Below are positions 60,088-64,000 of a stretch of 64,000 nucleotides of DNA, one piece after another (within the stretch, counting starts at the first letter, position 1; the number at the start of each line of letters is the position of its first letter). Under the pieces are notes generated by a model, which saw only the letters and a list, made by a program, of their open reading frames with translations, did no database searches and was not told where the DNA came from. Source of the DNA: Hygrophila difformis (taxonomy: Eukaryota; Streptophyta; Magnoliopsida; Lamiales; Acanthaceae); contig JAOANR010000003.1 in the NCBI GenBank assembly GCA_030278955.1, positions 62,634,195 through 62,698,194 of the forward strand, read 5' to 3'. Both the position numbers and the translations under genes were made by a program.

Positions 60088-62214
60088 TCACTCCTGAGAA
60101 GAGTCATCCTCATCCGTGGAGGCATAGAAGTCAGTGGCAGCATCAGTCACCTCATCCTCCGGATCAGTGTCCCAGACCTCAGGTAGAAGTCTTGCCATCT
60201 CTGTGAGAGCTCTCTCCTCTTCATCCAGCTCCTCTCTCTTCCTCCTGATAGCGTCTTGTCGTTCAGCAATCATGTCTCTGATCTGATCAAGAGCAGACTG
60301 AGGAATGGGAGGACCATCTAGGCCTGGTATGTCCTGGACCTTGTCTTGCAGTTTGTCTGTGAACTTGAACACTTTGGTGGTGTCCAGCAGCTCCTTGGGA
60401 TGTCCTCCAATGCCCACAGATTCTAAATACCCATAGATCAGGGCTGGAAAAGGAATGAGAGCTGAGCTGTCTTCTTTCAAACTTTCAGCTATGTCAACCA
60501 TTTGATTTAGCACAAGCTTCCCATAATTGATCTCCTTTTTGTTCTCATCAATTGCAAACAGTAATTGGCACATTTCTTTCGAGACAACCGAGTGATTGGC
60601 AGTAGGCATGACATTTGAGGATATGAATTTATACAATAGAAAGAATCTCTGAGTGAGATTTCCTGACCTCAGCCCTCTGCCCTTTATGTTCTTCTCCTTG
60701 TCCTTAGTCAACAATTTGGCTATCAGAACATTGTTGAATGTTGTGCCTGGTCTGAACACGGTGTCAAAATCACACTGAGGAACACCAAGGAACTCACATA
60801 TGTCTCTGTTTCGGAGGGGGACCAGTTGCTTCTTGACAAACACTTGCCCAAACCAACTGCTTCCAGGGACAATAACTGACTTTCTGAGGTTGGCGTAGAA
60901 CATCTTGACAAGGGACTGCTTACTTCCTGGAAGATCAGTGGCCCATCGAAGAAGATGTCTTTTCTCAAGATAGCTTGTCCATCCAATCTCATCACACTTT
61001 GGTCCTTTGAAGGCAACCTCAGGTTTGAGTTTCCTCTCTCGTAGCACAGTCTCGAAGAATGTCTGAGAGCTCAAGGAGTAGAACTTGGAGCTATAGGCTA
61101 GATTGGTATCCACAATCTCAGGGATGTCATCCTGAGCAACATCCTCCTCAATATCATCAGTAGGAGCTTTCTTCTTCTTCCGAGATTGAGAGCTAGAGGG
61201 AATTTCTTCAGCCTTCCTTTTCCCCTTGTTGTCAGCAGCCTTCTTCCGAGCAAGAGTCCTGAGGAGAGCACAATCTGATGAAGATGATATCTCCCCCTCA
61301 CGTCCAGCATCAGTGTTAGCAACTTGATCAGCAACTTGATCATCATCCTCACTTCTTAGCTCATCCTCAGTGAGTCCTTCTCGCCTGAGAAACTCCTCAG
61401 CAGAAATAGTAGTACGGTTGACCCCTGGATCTTCCTCATCTCCCGAGTCTCCACAGGACTCTTCATCATCTGGATTAATCTCAACGTTCTTGTCCGATTC
61501 ATCAGATAACTCGGTGGACTCAGATGTGTGTTCAGAGGCATCATCTGAACTCCCAGAGCTCCCACCTCCAGCATTTTTGATTGCGACCTTGGGAGCATGT
61601 ACAGAGGCAGTTTCTCCAGAAGCCCTAGAAGACGTTTGTGCGCCAGTGCCAGAAACAGGGGTGTCGGATTGAGGGCCAGGCTGAGTGCCTCCTTGGTGCT
61701 CAGATACAGGATTCGAACTCCCTGCATCAACATTGTCAGTCGTAGCAGTTTTGAGCAAAGCCATTTTACCTTTCCTTTTGGGAGTGCCTTGGATTTGAGT
61801 CGCAGCATCCGCTAGGGTAGATAAGGGAACTTGAACAGTTGGCACTGGAAGTTGAGATGGTGGCGACGTGGTAGGAGCAGTTTCTTCTTGGTGGGATGAG
61901 GGTTGAACCGCCGATTGAGGATCCTTCAGTTGCGAGGGGACTAGGGCTTCCCCTGTAGCAGTTTCCCCTATCGCGGAACCCATTTCCACTCGAATGTCAA
62001 GCGAGTCAGAAATTGGTACTGCTGGAGGCGTAATGGTGATCGGAGCATCAATTGCAGGAGCTATTTCCGCCTGGTTACGACCACGACCTCGTCCACCCCT
62101 TCCGCGGCCGCCTCCTCGATTGCCACCGCAATTCCCGCCTCTGGTGCGTGGGCTTCCACGAGTTGGGAGAGGCGCGGCTTCAGTGTTGGAACTCCTGGTC
62201 CTTGTCGTCACCAT
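60088..62214 (-). CDS. SIRE-type extra (env-like position) ORF, 708 aa
   Basis: An uninterrupted 708-codon frame. Seen: an RGG/RGR-rich segment (residues about 25-47); a long low-complexity Ser/Pro/Thr and acidic part (about 80-310); a basic nuclear-signal-like stretch (KGKRKAEE and RKKKK, about 330-349); a folded region (about 370-620; ERKLKPEVAFKGPKCDEIGW, KMFYANLRKS, RDICEFLGVP) resembling the 'putative plant transposon protein' domain; a probable coiled coil (about 640-685; ERQDAIRRKREELDEEERAL); and an acidic tail. I see no signal peptide or membrane span, so an envelope role is not supported by the sequence. It starts 390 bp after pol on the same strand. The function is unknown; nucleic-acid binding is suggested only by the RGG part. 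Confidence 0.8.
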   Translation of the reverse strand: MVTTRTRSSNTEAAPLPTRGSPRTRGGNCGGNRGGGRGRGGRGRGRNQAEIAPAIDAPITITPPAVPISDSLDIRVEMGSAIGETATGEALVPSQLKDPQSAVQPSSHQEETAPTTSPPSQLPVPTVQVPLSTLADAATQIQGTPKRKGKMALLKTATTDNVDAGSSNPVSEHQGGTQPGPQSDTPVSGTGAQTSSRASGETASVHAPKVAIKNAGGGSSGSSDDASEHTSESTELSDESDKNVEINPDDEESCGDSGDEEDPGVNRTTISAEEFLRREGLTEDELRSEDDDQVADQVANTDAGREGEISSSSDCALLRTLARKKAADNKGKRKAEEIPSSSQSRKKKKAPTDDIEEDVAQDDIPEIVDTNLAYSSKFYSLSSQTFFETVLRERKLKPEVAFKGPKCDEIGWTSYLEKRHLLRWATDLPGSKQSLVKMFYANLRKSVIVPGSSWFGQVFVKKQLVPLRNRDICEFLGVPQCDFDTVFRPGTTFNNVLIAKLLTKDKEKNIKGRGLRSGNLTQRFFLLYKFISSNVMPTANHSVVSKEMCQLLFAIDENKKEINYGKLVLNQMVDIAESLKEDSSALIPFPALIYGYLESVGIGGHPKELLDTTKVFKFTDKLQDKVQDIPGLDGPPIPQSALDQIRDMIAERQDAIRRKREELDEEERALTEMARLLPEVWDTDPEDEVTDAATDFYASTDEDDSSQE

Positions 62215-62603
62215 GATTTCTACACAAGAGAATGAGAGCGATGCGGGATTAATGGATTCTCAGAGAAATAGAAATCCCGAGAGCGAAGGGGCTGGAGGAG
62301 GAGAGGGAAGCGGGGAAAGTTTCTGAAAAAAAAAACGAGAGCAGGATGAAAAAGAAACTTCCCTTTCTTGAGGCAAGAGATCATCCAACATCCCACCTAG
62401 GTAGCCGGTTACCAAGAAAAATAATAACTTCCCTTATTTAGACACATGGCTGAAGGGAAATAAAGATTGAGTTTCCTGCAATAAAAAATTAGTTAAGTAT
62501 GGGATCTCTTTATAATAAGGCTAATATAATATTTAAGGAAGTCTTAGGAAAACTTAGCCATTTTAAATATTGTCGAGTGAGATCCCGTAGACCCTTTTGG
62601 AAC
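62215..62603 (-). other. Spacer between pol and extra ORF
   Basis: Non-coding, 389 bp. On the minus strand it would carry the leader of the extra ORF. No splice acceptor could be assigned with confidence. Confidence 0.45.
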
Positions 62604-64000
62604 TTAGACTATGGTGCATAGACCAAGTTCCCGCCTCAGCTTTTCAAATCGTTCTCCATCAAGAGCTTTGGTGATGTCCGCGTTTTGTTCTTGTGTTCCA
62701 ACATACTCCAGGGACACTACTTCATCTTCCACGAGTTCACGGATAAAGTGGTGCCTAACATCAATGTGCTTGGTTCGACTGTGTTGTACTGGATTTTTTG
62801 AAATACTTATCGCACTCATGTTGTCACAGAGAACCACTAGCTTGTCTTGTTCGACGCCATAGTCACTAATCATTTGTCTCATCCATAAGAGCTGTGCACA
62901 ACAGCTCCCTGCTGCAATGTACTCCGCTTCTGCCGTGGACAAGGATATAGAATTCTGTTTTTTGCTGTACCAACTTACCAAGTTGGTTCCAACATAGAAA
63001 CATCCTCCTGTGGTGCTTTTCCTGTCATCGACATTACCAGCCCAATCTGCATCAGTGTATCCTATCAATTGTAGGTTGGATTCCTTGGAGTACCATATGC
63101 CCAAATCAGGTGTTCCAGCAATGTATCGGATCACCCTTTTTGCTGCCTTGAGGTGAGACTCCTTTGGGTCTGCTTGATATCGGGCACATACCCCAATTGA
63201 ATAACTGATGTCCGGTCTACTTGCTGAGAGATAGAGTAGACTTCCAATGATCCCTCTATACATCTTTTGATCAACACTCTTTCCTGTTGGATCCTTGTGC
63301 AATTTGTCAGATGTTCCTATCGGTGTTCGAACAGGCTTGCTGGATTCCAGCCCAAATTTCTTGACAATGCTTTTAGCATATTTCGATTGATTTAGGAAGG
63401 TCCCTTCCTTTTTCTGAGTAACCTGCATGCCAAGGAAAAATGTTAATTCACCTACCATACTCATCTCAAACTCCTTACCCATAGTCTCGATGAACTTGTC
63501 TTTGAGCACATGGGAGGTTGATCCGTACACGATATCATCCACATAAAGTTGAGCCACTATGATTCCTTTGGAGTCTTCCTTGATGAACATGGTCTTGTCT
63601 GTACTCCCTCTTCTATATCCATTTTTCAACAGATATTTCGATAGCCTCTCGTACCATGCCCTTGGTGCTTGTTTAAGTCCGTAGAGAGCTTTGTTTAGTC
63701 GAAAGACATGGTCTGGAAGGTCTGTGTCTTTGAAGCCCTTAGGTTGCTCCACATACACTTCTTCTTTCAACCAACCATTTAGGAAGGCGCTTTTCACGTC
63801 CATCTGGTAGAGTTTAAAGCCCATTGAACAAGCAATGGCAAGAAGTAATCTCACAGCTTCGAGTCTTGCTACAGGTGCAAAAGTCTCACTGTAGTCCACT
63901 CCCTCCACTTGGGTGTATCCTTGAGCTACGAGCCTGGCTTTGTTGCGAATCACATTTCCATTCTCGTCACTCTTGTTCTTGAAGACCCATTTTGTGCCAA
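62604..64000 (-). CDS. Copia polyprotein: reverse transcriptase and RNase H (partial)
   Basis: The frame is open from the window edge ([15 protein letters not shown] just before 63953) to a stop at 62604. Seen: RT with [55 protein letters not shown] and the catalytic YVDD ([10 protein letters not shown]); a connection region; RNase H with [15 protein letters not shown] and [13 protein letters not shown]; and a C-terminal [14 protein letters not shown]. No stops or frameshifts. The upstream gag, protease and integrase are beyond the window. The 83-codon plus-strand frame inside it is a shadow. Confidence 0.95.
   Translation of the reverse strand, partial: GTKWVFKNKSDENGNVIRNKARLVAQGYTQVEGVDYSETFAPVARLEAVRLLLAIACSMGFKLYQMDVKSAFLNGWLKEEVYVEQPKGFKDTDLPDHVFRLNKALYGLKQAPRAWYERLSKYLLKNGYRRGSTDKTMFIKEDSKGIIVAQLYVDDIVYGSTSHVLKDKFIETMGKEFEMSMVGELTFFLGMQVTQKKEGTFLNQSKYAKSIVKKFGLESSKPVRTPIGTSDKLHKDPTGKSVDQKMYRGIIGSLLYLSASRPDISYSIGVCARYQADPKESHLKAAKRVIRYIAGTPDLGIWYSKESNLQLIGYTDADWAGNVDDRKSTTGGCFYVGTNLVSWYSKKQNSISLSTAEAEYIAAGSCCAQLLWMRQMISDYGVEQDKLVVLCDNMSAISISKNPVQHSRTKHIDVRHHFIRELVEDEVVSLEYVGTQEQNADITKALDGERFEKLRRELGLCTIV

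Larger units (their letters stand above)
58786..64000 (-). mobile_element. SIRE/Maximus-type Copia retrotransposon, 3' part
   Basis: The minus-strand order is: pol (64000 to 62604, continuing beyond the window), a 390-bp spacer, an extra ORF (62214-60088), a purine tract and the 3' LTR (59725 to 58786). The extra ORF after pol is the hallmark of the SIRE/Maximus lineage. Pol and the extra ORF are both open, so this is the youngest-looking retroelement in the window. The 5' half lies outside. Confidence 0.88.

Noticed and set aside
61370..62326. Plus-strand ORFs opposite the 708-codon ORF
   Set aside because: Shadow frames of a long, compositionally biased minus-strand ORF.

Overview
This is nuclear DNA of a flowering plant, most likely a eudicot. 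The evidence is three multi-exon genes with GT-AG introns, AT-rich introns and spacers, and dense plant-type transposons (Stowaway and Tourist MITEs, hAT elements, a Helitron, SINEs, LINE tails, Copia and Gypsy LTR elements). The species cannot be named from the sequence. One 500-base run of N (32661-33160) is an assembly gap.

Host genes. (1) 1733-6796, + strand: a PRMT7-type protein arginine methyltransferase, 13 exons, 752 aa. (2) 8384-16728, - strand: a J-domain protein of the DNAJ13/OWL1 type, 13 exons, 542 aa. It is convergent with PRMT7. (3) 34053-42766, + strand: an organellar-type asparagine--tRNA ligase, 15 exons, 564 aa. It has one GC-AG intron, and its long introns carry transposons and an organelle-derived DNA fragment. 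All three models were spliced by eye and stay in frame from start to stop, so all three look functional. They act in separate processes (arginine methylation, chaperone/light signalling, organellar translation) and form no pathway together.

Mobile DNA fills the rest. 1-1630: a LINE 3' tail and a hAT-type element with an 8-bp target duplication just upstream of PRMT7. 7422-8239: a foldback element between the convergent gene ends. 16765-24652: a LINE tail beside the J-protein start, a hAT-like element, a 3.3-kb hAT element with a decayed transposase (8-bp duplication) that splits an older retroelement remnant, a palindromic MITE, and a 1.86-kb hAT element (8-bp duplication) carrying a fragment of a class III alcohol dehydrogenase (GSNOR) gene with its intron. 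25925-32660: a tRNA-derived SINE, then a decayed Copia element inserted into a MITE and cut by the gap. 33161-33650: a LINE remnant. 43066-46400: Stowaway elements and a 204-bp tandem duplication. 46722-54599: a Gypsy-type element on the - strand with large LTRs and gag but no pol. 54600-58785: nested TIR elements, a SIRE-like LTR with primer site and a second SINE. 58786-64000: the 3' part of a SIRE/Maximus-type Copia element on the - strand with LTR, a 708-codon open extra ORF and an open pol that runs off the window.

I found no clearly new biological system. The best leads are the gene-fragment-carrying hAT element, the shared design of several hAT elements with dense subterminal repeat arrays, the organelle-DNA mosaic inside the tRNA-ligase intron, and the intact extra ORF of the SIRE-type element.
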